DNA from: Sipunculus nudus
Lineage: Eukaryota; Annelida; Sipuncula; Golfingiida; Sipunculidae
DNA length: 64,000 bases
Assembly: GCA_026874595.1 (NCBI GenBank)
Contig: CM049306.1
Coordinates: 86,565,142 to 86,629,141 of the forward strand
Direction: 5' to 3'
Part shown: positions 1-12,031 of the stretch, piece after piece
How positions within the stretch are numbered: position 1 is the first letter of the stretch
Layout: the number at the start of each line of letters is the position of its first letter
Translations under genes and position numbers: made by a program
Notes under the pieces: model-generated
Seen by the model: only the letters and a program-made list of their open reading frames with translations
What the model was told of the DNA's origin: nothing
The model's database searches: none

Positions 1-395
1 CTCCTCGACGCCCGTAACTGAGAGATAAATGGGATCGGCTATAGAGTGTACGACCTTCGAAATAAGGTCAAGGAAAAATAAATAAATATCAGATGTTAAT
101 CTGTGTCCCAGGACTAATATCGTGCCCAACTTTCCGCTTTTGAAAATCAGCCATATTGGAGATCTAGCTCAAACAAAAAATGGCAGAAGACATAAAAAAT
201 AAAATTTTTCAAATGGATGTATTTGCACTCGGGGGAACCAAAATAGGTCCACCCACCAAATATGTTTATCCAAATATGAATATAGAAATAAACTCATCAA
301 CCCCTATATATAAGGCTACGTCCTACGGTTGGAGGCAAAAAAAAAAAATTTGTCGTTTGAATGGCTTTTTTTTTAATATAAGGTCTGTAGTCTTG
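1..395. other. AT-rich stretch without a recognised gene
   Basis: I see no coding pattern here. A 77-codon open frame starting at 180 has biased, AT-rich codons and no recognisable motif, and it runs into the LTR of the neighbouring mobile element, so it is not called as a gene. Confidence 0.5.
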
Positions 396-553
396 TGTTA
401 CGGGGTGACATAAAGCGGACCGAACTGTCTCGCTAGGGAAGCTTGCTTTTCTAGCGAAGCGGTTGGTACGCCGGACTTGCATGTGCGCCACCAACATGGG
501 TTCAATCCCGGATCGGCCCAGAGTTTTCCCCTGAGCAATTTGCATTCGTAACA
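396..553 (+). repeat. 5' LTR of the TRIM-like element, with pol III-like boxes
   Basis: This repeat is 158 bp. It contains TAGCGAAGCGG (452-462), matching a tRNA A box, and GGTTCAATCC (499-508), a B box that lacks one G compared with the 3' copy. It carries about 30 bp (roughly 415-445) absent from the 3' LTR and a partial self-duplication of CGCTAG...GAAGC. The LTRs are otherwise nearly identical, so they differ mainly by indels. Confidence 0.55.
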
Positions 554-556
554 AAA

Positions 557-569
557 TGGGGGCTTGTCC
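557..569 (+). other. Putative primer-binding site (tRNA-Pro type)
   Basis: TGGGGGCTTGTCC lies three bases after the CA end of the 5' LTR. It differs at one position from the primer-binding site known to pair with the 3' end of tRNA-Pro in many retroelements. Position and match together support a reverse-transcription priming site. Confidence 0.5.
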
Positions 570-673
570 AACGTGACGGTTAACTTTGTGGCCGAGGGAA
601 TAAGTTCACGCGAGTGTGACTCCTGGGTTATTTCGTGTTGTTCTGATTGCAGAACGCTCTTAAGAGGGGGGTG

Positions 674-806
674 TGTTACGGGGTGACATAAAAGCTTTTC
701 TAGCGAAGCGGTTGCATGCATGGTACGCCGGACTTGTGCGCCACCAACATGGGTTCGAATCCCGGATCGGCCCAGTGTTTCCCCTGAGCAATTTGCATTC
801 GTAACA
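674..806 (+). repeat. 3' LTR of the TRIM-like element, with intact tRNA-like A and B boxes
   Basis: This repeat is 133 bp. The A box TAGCGAAGCGG is at 701-711 and a perfect B box GGTTCGAATCC at 752-762. A CATGCAT insertion (about 714-720) separates parts of the tRNA-like segment that are contiguous in the 5' LTR. It ends at CGTAACA and is followed by ordinary AT-rich DNA. Confidence 0.55.
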
Positions 807-3000
807 TTTGACCTTTACAACATTACCTATATTAGACAGTAGATCTGTGTATAGATTAGCTGTCTTTGATTCAGTTTGATTCTGCAAACGATTATTTTGC
901 TGCAAACAATCATATTATTCTGTCGAAGAGGTCTATATAATAACGACTATTTCCCTGATTATCCTATGATGAACCTTATAATATGCCATAATGATTAATG
1001 CAGACCAAGTATTAAATCGTTACATGTACTACCGCGTACGGATTTCCGGTTAGACAACAGTGCGACTCACTATAAATATACTATGGTAAGCTTCATCACA
1101 TATTTCGCGATTTCTTCATTTTGAACAATTCGCGAGCTTTACATTTCGCGATTGCATCAAAAGATGCATCATCCCCTATTGTTCATCTTAGTTGATGCAG
1201 CATCTTATTCCCGAGGGTTTCATATTCGCGAATATCACTAAATTAAAACCCTCGCGAGTAAAAAGGCAACCGCAGTTGTGTTTCAATGTTTAGATATGAA
1301 TTTGAGAAAGTATGAAAATGTTTGTAAATCAAATTAATCAATAAATCCAATGTCATTAATGATTCCATAATCGATTTATTCCTAGCTGAATCGATTATTC
1401 AGCACATTGCTGCACTAGACGGATCGAGTCTGCATACATATTCTAAGAACTGCAACAAGGATTTTTTACGAAATGCTGGTAAGATTTCAGACGTAAAATT
1501 GGTTCACATGAAGATCGACACCAGCTACTCCGACGAAAAGGAAAAACATACAGCAAAATATGATATTCGATAAATAGATAATTTCGATGAAAATGAAATA
1601 ATCAGTACTGTAACGACTGTTCATTGACACAGCAGATTGTCCATAAACGTGATATGGTTCAGATCTGCATGATTTACTTAACGTCAGTTATCTGAAAATT
1701 AAATCCTTTTATCCAATCTTCCACAAACCAGATAAGTAGAAGGGATATATGGTAGATAATACAATAGGGAATGAGATATTTAAAAGATTCTTATTTTTCT
1801 AGCGAACATATAATTGAATTTTATTGAAGCATTACGATAAGATTGTTTTATGCGAATTTTTTACCTTTGGTTAAGCACAGGTAATTTTATCGAGAAATGT
1901 TATTCCACCCCCCACGCCCCACCCCCTCCGCCGCGGATCAGCTTATAAACACATCAGCTTGTCAAACACATTGTATACTAAAATTTAATCAAAAGCTACC
2001 CCTTTTCTCTAACCATCCTTGCCAAAAAAATTCTATATATTACTATAGTATTCTCAAAGCTGCATTAGTACACAGCAGAGGTTCGACAAAGCGCTGGTAT
2101 TATGTTTATATAGTTGTAAACTATAAGCGAGGCCAGAAATAGCTCGATGCAACTATAAAGCCTCTCAACAAGAGACCAAGCGTATAATTAATCAACACCA
2201 GTTATTACCTTTTGAAATGTCCGTGCGATTATTATTTTCACATTATTGGAGTTTTTCCAGACCAGTTAACAATACGATGATAACGTGTGACAATTAATAT
2301 GAGACGCTGGGAGATATATTTCTTTTTTATCTATAAGACAATCGTGGACCACATCCCATTGCTTATCGCGCGGGCTTTAGGATATCAGAGAATAGGGTAC
2401 AACCCCTCCTCGCACATCTACCAATCTCTTCCAGAGGTCTCCTGCTGCGAGCGGATTTATCTTTTACAATAAAATTATATCTAGAAAAAACTTGACAAGA
2501 CGGGCATATCAACATCGACTTTCTAACCATTTCGTATTTAAAAATTATTAGTTATTAAAAAAAATACCATGTGTTCATTTTTTTAATCGTGTTGTTTTTA
2601 ATTAAAGTTTAAAAATTAAATAACAGTTAATGCACCTAGCCATGTAATTATACACATACATTTGCATATTATTTATAGCGTAGGAAAGTCAAACAAGAAA
2701 AGCCGGGGTCACGAAGTCCCTTAGTAGCTTAGACTCAGTAAGGAGCAGGATCGATCATGGAAGGAAGTGACGTCAACATCCTTCACAACGTCCGGCCCCC
2801 ATGAATTTACTCAAACACATCGAGTTTGTGGCATCAGCTAATGTAAAAACATGCACATTAAAAATTCGATTCCTGAAATGAAGGTTTCATTTTTTATCTC
2901 GATACTATTATTATTAATGTTATTTCTATATAGTTCAATGTAGAAAAATACCTCCGTTCTCTGGGCTCCTTATATTTGTTAGCCATAAAAATGACGAAAG
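807..3000. other. AT-rich intergenic DNA; TCGCGA-rich repeat near 1095-1262
   Basis: I see no gene. Between about 1095 and 1262 there are several TTCGCGA/CTCGCGAG strings and a small palindrome (GCATCAAAAGATGC), unusual for the AT-rich surroundings and probably a degraded dispersed repeat. An 81-codon frame at 1897 and a 61-codon frame at 2287 show no recognisable motif. Confidence 0.45.
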
Positions 3001-3039
3001 ACGAAATTATTCTATTGCGTGTCAACGTTTGCGTCCTGT

Positions 3040-3240
3040 AAGATATCAGACCTACCTACCACCCTTATTATCTATAAGTTGTTTGACCGATTTATACGCT
3101 ACCCCTATAGTGTAGTAGGCAGTCCGGGCAGTCATGGCAGAGGGCCCTTTACTTATTCTTTGGTGCCCTAACTGAGAACTCACAAACGCATGCAGTAGCT
3201 GTCACAGACAAACAGGTTGTCAAGTAGCATAACATTCTGA
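3040..3240 (+). repeat. Dispersed repeat family A, copy 1 (degraded)
   Basis: The order of motifs (CTATAAGT, GACCGA, GCTACC, TAGTAGGCAGTC, TTACTTATTCTTTGGTGCC) matches copies at 17090-17530 and 33860-34290, where the corresponding strings are AACTATAAGTGGACTGACC, AAGCTACCAATATGGTAAAG and TAGGCTGTC. This copy is the most diverged. No coding potential or defined ends are visible. Confidence 0.45.
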
Positions 3241-3990
3241 TAGTAATCGTTACCTCAGATGTTGTCTTTTATGCAAGGTAAACCAAGTTCAGGAAAACTG
3301 GGGCTAGTATTTCTCTGTTTCCCACAATTCTGGCCCAGGGGCCGGGCCAGGCGGGTGGGAATGGGGGTTATGGTGGTTGCAACCCTCTTATTTAAGGAAT
3401 CGAACTCATGCGAGATACTTAATTAGTAAATATTCATACTGTATGAACTTCTTAAAAACCCATCCATTAACGGACGGAAGAACGAATGGTAGTCTACGAA
3501 GTCGCGGACGGACGCCGTCCATGCCATCAAGAAGTCTATCAGACTGACGTACAATAATTTGTCCATGGAGATTCTTTTTATAATCGGAAATACAAAGTCC
3601 AGGGCAATCAAGAGCTAACCAACTGTTTACTCTTTACTGTTCTACTTTGTTTTCTTGACTTTGTGAACGCCTCGTGAATATCAGTGTGAACATGTGACAA
3701 ATTTAGACTGAACGTTCCTGACAAGGAATATCCTGGTTTACAAACTGGACATAACCCGAGGACAAAAACATGAAGATCCATGACCACACGTAACCAATGT
3801 TCACGATTATTCCAGAATAAGACACGGTTTCTCTGACAGGTCTGCAGTCCCAAGGCTCAGCTTCAGGAGGAGACCGCTCGGCGGGAATTTGAGCTTCCGT
3901 AGAGAAGTATGTCCACATTGTCCAGAGTAGTATGATATAATTATATGTTCAATTATCCCCAATCCGGTGACACAAGCTTTAGCAGTAAAG

Positions 3991-4072
3991 TATAACCTCG
4001 GCTATCCGACTATAGTTTGGAGGACATAACATTTTTTGGATAATTGAGCTTTCGGATATGCGAGGTTAACCA
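3991..4072. repeat. Short foldback repeat (about 80 bp)
   Basis: Imperfect inverted arms TATAACCTCGGCTATCCGA (3991-4009) and, reversed, GTTAACCTCGCATATCCGA (ending near 4070) enclose an interior that also partly self-pairs. The AACCTCG...ATCCGA termini resemble those of small pogo/Tigger-type MITEs. It is probably a remnant. Confidence 0.45.
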
Positions 4073-4575
4073 TGTTAGTGTACTACCAGTGTATGTAATA
4101 TGTGTATTCTAAACAAATGTACATGCATGAACACGTGAATACATATAGGGTAAATAATGAAAGGTGTGACTACACTGTAAGGTCACTTACAGCAAATTAA
4201 GCTAGCAATATTTATGCAACCGTGTATGTTCGATTATATGACATTGTATTTTATATAAGATACCCTTATTACTACCATATTATTTTATTTATTACCATAT
4301 TATTTTATTTATTAAGCCATATTTATATAAAAACTCATTTCACCCAAAGAGCTTTAAAAGGTGCTCTTCAATGTACATTTCATATAAAATAATATACATA
4401 AAACATAAATAGCTGATTTTCCGAATAAAATTATACAATTACTAAATCGTATGCAGTTAAAACTAATTATATAAATTTGCAAAAATTAATATACCAGTCT
4501 GTTTATCCATTAAAAACTGATATGTCTAAATTACCATAGGCATAGAAGTCAGGTCATTTCATTTTGACTATAGTC

Positions 4576-5088
4576 TGTTCCACTGTGGGGTGCCCATTAA
4601 GATTTGTTGATCTTTCCTTAAACTCACATATCAGATACTGAAAATAAACTGCAGTGGAGGAATGAGGCTTAGAATGAAACCAAAACCATACCTTGTATTA
4701 ATATTTTAGTAATTCATTAAAATTAATATATGAGAAAACAGTCTATTTTTTACATCATCTTAACCAATCTTATCAAGGCAAAGGTCACTGGTCACTTTCT
4801 CAAACAACTACATTAAAAATTGCTAATAGGTTGTCGAGTGTCATAAATATTCTAAAAATGTAATTGTCAAAGTTGGGCTATTAACCCATGACAATGGCAA
4901 TGTCACTTGACTAAATGATTAAAATGAAACGAAAGGTTGCAAAAAAATTTATGCTGGTTTTTGTTATATAGTGTCACATCTCATATTAGGCCTTTGCTCC
5001 CTCATCAGCTTAAGTGTCAAACTGTGTGATAATATTTAAGTTTCAGGGAATAATCGCCAATTTTCAATGAGCACCCCGCCGTGGAACA
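4576..5088. mobile_element. MITE with about 36-bp terminal inverted repeats
   Basis: The left end begins TGTTCCACTGTGGGGTGCCC and the right end, read on the other strand, begins TGTTCCACGGCGGGGTGCTC. About 28 of the first 36 bases match. The 513-bp interior is AT-rich and non-coding. No clear target duplication is visible, so the superfamily is not assigned. The size and ends fit a non-autonomous DNA transposon. Confidence 0.6.
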
Positions 5089-6016
5089 AACAATAATATT
5101 TATTAGCTACGGAAAGTATAATTCGCGCTATACACATTTACAAAATTAACCAGCAGAACAAATTCATTTGGACAGAAAAGAAGAAATCGCCATTCTTGTT
5201 ACTTTTTATATACCGGTACATCTCTCAAGCGCTCGACATCACCTCCTCAAGGCACTATTATGTCATGTAACACGATTTTTTAGGTTGTTTACGACCTCCA
5301 TTACCAATCCATATTGTTTCTCAACTTAACGGTAGAGTAAAATTAATGTCCTTGACACGTAGGCAGAGTTTCTTTATCTTTTCAAGAAGCGTTTTGCAAC
5401 AATGAAAATTCGTGTCAACAGAGCCATTAACCTCTGCCTTTACTTTTAAGATTGATTTTAGATTACATACATTCTCATATTTTTTTTTGTTTCCATGTAT
5501 AATTATTACAGGTTATATCTCACTCAGTTTTCATTGTATCTTTACCAAGATTTTCCTTCAGAGAGGGGTTGTTTTAGGTTAATGGGAATGTTTAGACCCG
5601 AAATGCATTAGGTTTTATCTCAGAAAATTCAACCGAAGGATGATGTTTTAAGCATCGACCATAGATGGTCATAAGTGGCCTTCAGAGCAGGAAGGCCATG
5701 CAAAATGATATTGGTTTACGGATTCGCCGCTCACATTTTACGTAGATCAAGTCCCTATTTTGCGCATATATGAAGACCAGGTCAATGATGCTTATTTGTG
5801 CTATGGCACAGTTTCTGTAAAAGAATTTCTAAAGGTAATAAGGACTAAATATTGTGTTGATCATGCATGTACACCATATCAAGAATTGTAGCAATTATTT
5901 CTAGTTTCGAGGCAAGTTTGCAAAATTCTAAGTCTATTATAGTCTAATTCTATTATATATATAAATTTATATCTCGACCGGTAAAAGAACAATGACGAGA
6001 AAATCGCCCGCTCCCA

Positions 6017-6061
<45 letters not shown>

Positions 6062-7454
6062 TTTTGGCTTCAGAGTCCGTGGAATAACACATTTTTTAGT
6101 GTGGCCTAAACGGTTTCAACGAGGAGTGAAACCAGTATTAAAAAAAACAATTGCCAGGGTGATGAGATAATATGCCTTAATATGCCGCTTATGCTGTGTT
6201 TTATTTAATCCATATTTGTACATCAGGATTAGCTTGTTTTATCAAATATTAATGTTCAATTGTGATTTATGTTTTGCATGTATGTGACACCAACAGTCCT
6301 TATAAAATGCAAGGCCTGGTCTAATGATATATCTAGACAAAGAACTGAATCTGAATCCTAACTATACAGTCAAAAACCAAACCATCTGGAGCTAGCACAT
6401 TTTTATTTTGATTAATTTGAAGCACTTCCTAACCTTTATACCGAAACGTTCTTTATGCTCTGTTTACATTCAAGAAGATGAAACCTAGCTGTCAGTATTC
6501 TGCTAAATCTGTTGGTTTCTGTCTGATTTTTTTTTTGTATTTGTCTCATTGCAGAAAAAACAACATTGGAAGAATTACTTTTAATTCTAATTCAACATTG
6601 TAAACTCGCAGACGTTATCATGAAAAATATATGATAATGGTACAGTCAATTCAGTATACCTTCAGTATGACAAAATGACTTTATATATAATAGCAATAAT
6701 GCAAGAGACAAACACATCAGGCGCAACCAGCCAAGTAACAAAAGTTGAATGAGGGATGTATCATAAATAAAACTTTCACAATGTATGGTCTTTAAGCAAA
6801 ATAAAAACCGTGAATACAAATAAGGGCTTCATAATTTCCCTTTTGTTTATGAGGTATTAGTTAATGTTGAGAGGAGAATGTGTAAGAACTGACAGCAAAA
6901 GAAAATGTGCATGTAAGTTTAGAATGTGTGCAGGAATAGTACTACATCAGAACTAGAGTTCATCTAGTGCAGGAGAAGAGATAGTCCCAAGCAAATCCTT
7001 GGTCCAAAGCAAATCCTTAACCTCTGGCAAATCTAGTCGTGTTTATATTCCTGAGAAGGACAGCCCCAAGCGTTTCTACATTGATTAATGCTGTAACAAC
7101 GATGGGGTTCATAAACAGCTTTCTTCGTCCAGCGGAGATTAAATACCTAATACTCTGTGTTGAGTGGATGAATTGATCTGGCTACGGACCATTACCAGAG
7201 GGCAAACAGCAAAGAGAACGACGTTTTCTTGGGAATTGATTCAGACAGTGCTTGCTTTCATTTTATTTGCACTTAAGCTGATGAATGAATGCAGGTTATA
7301 TTTTTTTATTGAACCCTGTGACCAAGAATCCAAGATGGCCACCACTGCAGTCTTAACATAGAGATAATTCTATTTAACTGTAATGATATTGGATCGATTT
7401 ATACGTTTTTGAAAGCGTTCTGTCGATTGCAACTAACATTTTTTAGAGTTATAT
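5089..7454. other. AT-rich intergenic DNA with an (AT)n run at 6019-6059
   Basis: No gene is recognised. A 41-bp pure (AT)n microsatellite occupies 6019-6059. A 65-codon frame at 7164 has no recognisable domain. The remainder is low-complexity AT-rich sequence. Confidence 0.5.
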
Positions 7455-8574
7455 GTGTTGTGGCCCCACAAAGAGGGGCGCCATAGGGGACGAAAAGGGG
7501 AAGACATAAAAGAGGGGCGCCACAGAGAAAAAAGAGGGGCGCCACAGAGAAAAAGAGGGCAAGAAAACAAAGAGGAGGGGCGCCACAGGGAGTAGAGGAG
7601 GGGAAGAAAAAAAAGGAGGGGCCCCAAGAAGGGCACCACACAGAGAAGAAGAGGGGAAGTAAAGAGGGACGCCACAAAGAGGTGCGCTACAGGGAGAAGA
7701 AGAGGGGATGAAAAAAAGGAGGGGTGCCACAGAATGGGGAAGAGGGAGGAGAAGATAAAAAGAGGGGCGCAACAAAGAGAGGCGCCACAGAGAGGGGCGC
7801 AACAAAGAGAGGCGCCAAAGAGAGGGGTGCCACAAAGATGGGCGCCACAGGGAGAAGAAGAAAAAAAGAGGGGCGGCACAAAGATGGGCGCAACAGGGAG
7901 AAGAAGAAAAAAAGAGGGGCGGCACAAAGATGGGCGCAACAGGGAGAAGAAGAGGGGCGCCACAAAGATGGGCGCTACAGGAAGAAGAAGTGGGGAAGAA
8001 AAAAATTGGTGGGGAAGAAAAAAATGGAGGGGAAGAAAAAAATGTGGGGAAGAAAAAAAAGGGGAGGGGAAGAAAAAAAGTGGGGAAGAAAAAAAAAGTG
8101 GGGAAGGAAAAAAAAAGGGGAAGGGAAGAAAAAAAAGGGGCGCCAAGAGGGTCGCCACAGAGAAGAAGAGTGGGAGAAAAAAGGGGCACCACAGAGTGAA
8201 GAAAAGGGGAAGAAAAAAGAGGGGCTCCAAAGAGAAGAGAGAAAAAAGGGGCGCCAAAGAGAGAAGAAGAGGAGCGCTACAAAGAGGGGCGCAAGAGAAA
8301 GAAAACAAGGGGAAGAAGATTAAAGAGGAGGGCCACAAAGAGGGTCGCCTTGGAGAGCCACAAAGAAGGTCGCCTTGGAGAAGAAAAAAAAGGGGTGAGG
8401 GGTGACACATGAAGATGAAGAGGAGAGGGGTGACACAGGGAGATGAAGAGGAGAGGGGTGACACAGGGAGAGGGAGATGAAGAGGAGAGGGGTGACACAG
8501 GGAGAAGAAGAGGGGAAGAAAATAGAGTGACGCCACGAAGAGAGAGAGGGGGGCGCCACAGAGAGAAAACTTAA
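7455..8574. repeat. 1.1 kb purine-biased minisatellite with GGCGCC units
   Basis: The + strand is almost entirely A and G, broken by a recurring unit of the form AGAGGGGCGCCACAGAGA. Sub-arrays have slightly different units: GGGAAGAAAAAAA near 7990-8140 and GAGGGGTGACACAGGGAGATG near 8390-8510. Because the minus strand is pyrimidine-rich it is free of stops over hundreds of codons (up to 433), with a repetitive Pro/Leu/Phe/Ser translation. That is a by-product of composition, not a gene. Such tracts can form triplex DNA and expand or contract. Confidence 0.85.
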
Positions 8575-8900
8575 CTACATATATGTACATCTGCAGATTT
8601 CGTACCGGTTTCGGTCTACGTGACAGGGCAGCATCACGTACACGCTTCCTCTCATTTCGCGGATCCACCGAAAGGCGCACTCGTTGTGAATGAAACACGG
8701 CCGTTGGGCACGACCTTCCCATTCCACTGCCCATCTCAATATTATTCGAATACGTTCTAAGCGTATCTTATAACCAGCTTCTGTTGTTTCCTTTGCACGC
8801 GCATTTTCTGGTCGATGCAGACGTGATAGTAGTTTCTCATATTATCATCCGTGGTGATGGTATCTAAATCTTGAGATGTTTGGTTCCGATTATCCGACAT
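8575..8900 (-). pseudogene. Broken unrecognised ORF (about 99 residues in two frames)
   Basis: On the minus strand an ATG at 8900 opens a 47-codon frame (starts MSDNRNQTSQDLDTITTDDN) ending at TAG 8759-8757. A second frame overlaps it after the MRVQRK segment and continues through TEAGYKIRLERIRI... and a cysteine-containing stretch (PCFIHNECAF, LPCHVDRNRYEICRC) to TAG at 8577-8575. The two parts read like one protein split by a one-base frameshift. I do not recognise the family. It abuts the purine repeat, whose expansion may have removed the rest. It could equally be a chance frame. Confidence 0.3.
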
Positions 8901-10788
8901 CACCTACGGGGTTCCTAGGAACATGTATTTGAAAACGCCAGATGCCATTTACATGTACACACTTAAGATTTTTTAAAGGACCGCATCAGTAAAACCCTGT
9001 TGGCGTGCAGATCAGTTGTCTTCTTCTGTCAGGGAAACAAATTTTTCAGTTTTACTATTTCAATCTTTTTGTGACAATTACAATAATAACTGACCTATTC
9101 ACGCCTATATTCAGGTAAACTCAAAAGATATTCAGACAAGTGTACCAGGCGTCTGGAATAGTTAACATGCCATATATTGTTCATGTATCAGGATCAATAA
9201 GGCTGTTTTAATCATTTTTTTACTAACCACACAAATTGATTTGAATATGGTTGTTTCGCATCGTTACTGTTGACGATAAATACTAAGCAATAAATCAGCA
9301 GAGAATCAGCAATATGTGAAATATGTAATACGTACATCAGTTTTATGTTTTAAAGGGGCCCGATCACCTATCTGACCTTTATAGACTAAAGGTAATCCCT
9401 TGGAGATTTCATTCAAAATAGGCCAGAAAACGTTGATATCACGCACACAGGCTGTTTGTTTTGTTTATATCAACGTGTTTATAATATGTGGGGGCCCGCC
9501 AAAATAAAACAATTCGACAATGGCATCGGACAGCAAGTCGGATAGGCGAGAGTTTTGCAAATGGCGTTTTGAAACAAATTACCTTTTGTGCCTCTGCATA
9601 TACGCCACGTACCATGTTAGGTTACATTTTTCCCCCTATTGTCAACATTGCTGTGTTTACAAACATATTTTTGATCAACAAGTTCAAACATCCTTCACGG
9701 AGGTATAATAAGAACTTTCCAAAACCAGAATTACCATTGGATTATTAATATATACAAAGAGAAGCCTTAAATAACAAATTCACTTTCAGAAAGGTAGTTG
9801 AATGGGTACCTTTAAGATCCATTTTAAAACCATATGACAGTATCTTAGCGTAATTTTTTTTTTAAATATTATTTATTATTTTGGCAAGGCAATTAATACT
9901 GTTTACTTTTTGAAAACCATATTACAATATATATGACAGCGTAGTACCCAAGATGTCTATAATGTTATTTTTAAGATCGAAAGTTGGTAAAAAAGTTTGA
10001 CCTTGACCATGGATACCCTCCTTAACCTTTGGACAGCTCCTGGAGAAGTTGGTATTACCAGTACACATTCAAAATCTAATGAATTGATCAAATATTAATC
10101 ATTTTGATGCGATAGTTACAATATCAAAGCAATATCTAGGCTTTTTTTATTATGATGGCGGCTATATTGGATTGGGGGGGGGGGTTAATAAAATTTGTTA
10201 CCTAACTTTTTCCATCAGCTTACACCTAAATGAAGTGAAAACAAGTGCTATCTCAATTTGGGCATTCAATTCCTACGGGATTGGGACTTTGCTACATAAA
10301 CGACTACACTACTAGGTGTGAAAGCTCTTTGCTTTGGCTACCAGCGCTTGCCTATTGCGATTGGCATCCCGCGCGAGTACAATAGGCAGCAGCAATAAAA
10401 CCTCGTGGGCTGCCAGGCATATCCCTTTGATGCTGATCCTCGATCCCAGTAGTTATACTCAATCTTATTGTAACTCCTTGATACTACCTTTGTGGCACAA
10501 ACTTTGCGGAGGTATCCATGTGGTCTATTTTATAATTTCTAATGTCTTCACAACCTATTCTGATCTATACTGCCCCGTGCATATAAACAAAAAAAATGTG
10601 TAGAATTGATAACAACGTCTTTATTACTATGCGGTTTCCGTTGTCTTTATGCAATAAACAGTCGAACGAACAGACCTATATATAGCCTATCTAATATAGG
10701 CCGATAAGGTGGATGTATACAAAGATATTTCGCATTCAATTAAAATACGTTAAACACGGATAATAATACGTTATTGTGGATATTGTTT
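8901..10788. other. AT-rich intergenic DNA
   Basis: No convincing gene. An ATG-led frame at 9520-9708 begins MASDSKSDRREFCKWRFETN and looks briefly protein-like, but it matches no family I know and an overlapping frame is equally long. A run of about 13 G lies near 10176. Confidence 0.4.
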
Positions 10789-11663
10789 TTTTCTGCATGC
10801 AAATAAAAAAAGTGAATCACTTGAGCAACACATGGTCAGATTTGTTATGGAAATTTCAGTGTCCACTTTAGACACATGCAAGAGTCAATCACATATTTTA
10901 GACATGTAAATTAAATCTACTTATTTCTGATTTCGACCATAATAACATATATTTTAGATTATATATTATATTATATCATATATATTATTTTATATCATAT
11001 ATATTATATATTAGATGTAAAATAATGTATGAATAATTGATAAATTTATTGAGTAAATTATTTTCTTTAAAAAACAATAAATGCGGATATATTACGTGTC
11101 TTCTTGATTTTATTGATGAAGTCGTAAGGTAGGGAGTCGCTTCTCTGTTGAGTCAGTCTTCAATGGTCTGCGGGGGAGGGAGAGTTATTATAACGGCGGA
11201 GGAAATGGACATTAACAGACGTGTAATTCTTAAAAATCGTATCTTATTGTGATTCACTGTACATTTCTAAGATTACTTCCACAAATCACTACTACGTTAC
11301 CCTCGTTTAAATGTGTTTAACCTTACACTTAACAGCAGACCCGGTGTGAAGACTCCAACCCACCCCCATTCAAGTGACCCAGAACTTTGTAATCTTAAAT
11401 CGATTTTATATTACCCAAGGGATAGCGTTGACCTGATATCAAGTCACAAATCACCATTAATGCGGTCATATACCAACCTCTGGTTTAGTCAAAACAATAT
11501 TTTTATACTTACAACTTGAGATACATTTAGGGAATAAAATAACACATGATATTTATATTAACGACTTTGTTCGGAAATTGCAAGGATCGGTGCGCTCTGT
11601 CTAATGGGTGCATGACAGCTCATAAGAATTGAATAATACCATAGGCGTGGGAACATCATTTTA

Positions 11664-11760
11664 CATAATATGGCTAATGAACTAAGGCTATTAGAACGTA
11701 GAGATTTTTATACTGCTTGCTTAATGTTTAAAACAGATAATGGACCAGTGGCAGATATAC
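11664..11760 (+). pseudogene. LINE reverse-transcriptase tail remnant (copy 1)
   Basis: A frame reading HNMANELRLLERRDFYTACL then MFKTDNGPVAD resembles the segment near the C terminus of LINE ORF2 proteins. The counterpart in copy 2 (49538-49890) continues into the diagnostic SYRGAVKWN motif, which has been deleted here. It is a short dead fragment. Confidence 0.4.
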
Positions 11761-11921
11761 AACTAACTAACATATACAACTAACTGGAGAGTAAATAAAT
11801 CCTGACTTTTCTCGAGAAAAGCCTCATCACATATCGTTAATAGGTCTTTAAACCATGTCGATAAATAAAACAGGTGAATCCACTTAAAGCTTACATCCTT
11901 GTCAGTTACCTGACCTGTACA

Positions 11922-12031
<110 letters not shown>

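Larger units (their letters stand above)
396..806 (+). mobile_element. TRIM-like miniature LTR retrotransposon with tRNA-like LTRs
   Basis: Two direct repeats (396-553 and 674-806) both begin TGTTACGGGGTGACATAAA and both end GCATTCGTAACA, giving the TG...CA ends expected of LTRs plus a 7-bp terminal inversion (TGTTACG/CGTAACA). Three bases after the first repeat is TGGGGGCTTGTCC (557-569), which resembles a tRNA-Pro primer-binding site. Just before the second repeat is a polypurine tract (AAGAGGGGGG, 662-671). The 120-bp interior has no coding capacity. This is the architecture of a terminal-repeat retrotransposon in miniature, mobilised in trans by an autonomous LTR element. Each LTR also holds tRNA-like A and B boxes. 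The flanks TCTTG and TTTGA do not give a clean target duplication. The alternative is two neighbouring tRNA-derived SINEs. Confidence 0.6.

Noticed and set aside
452-520. tRNA gene
   Set aside because: A and B boxes are present, but no acceptor stem or plausible anticodon arm forms, and the segment is embedded in a repeated LTR-like unit.
7433-8734. 433-codon open frame on the minus strand
   Set aside because: It lies across the polypurine/polypyrimidine minisatellite. The translation is low-complexity Pro/Leu/Phe/Ser and several frames on both strands are open at once, as expected from composition.
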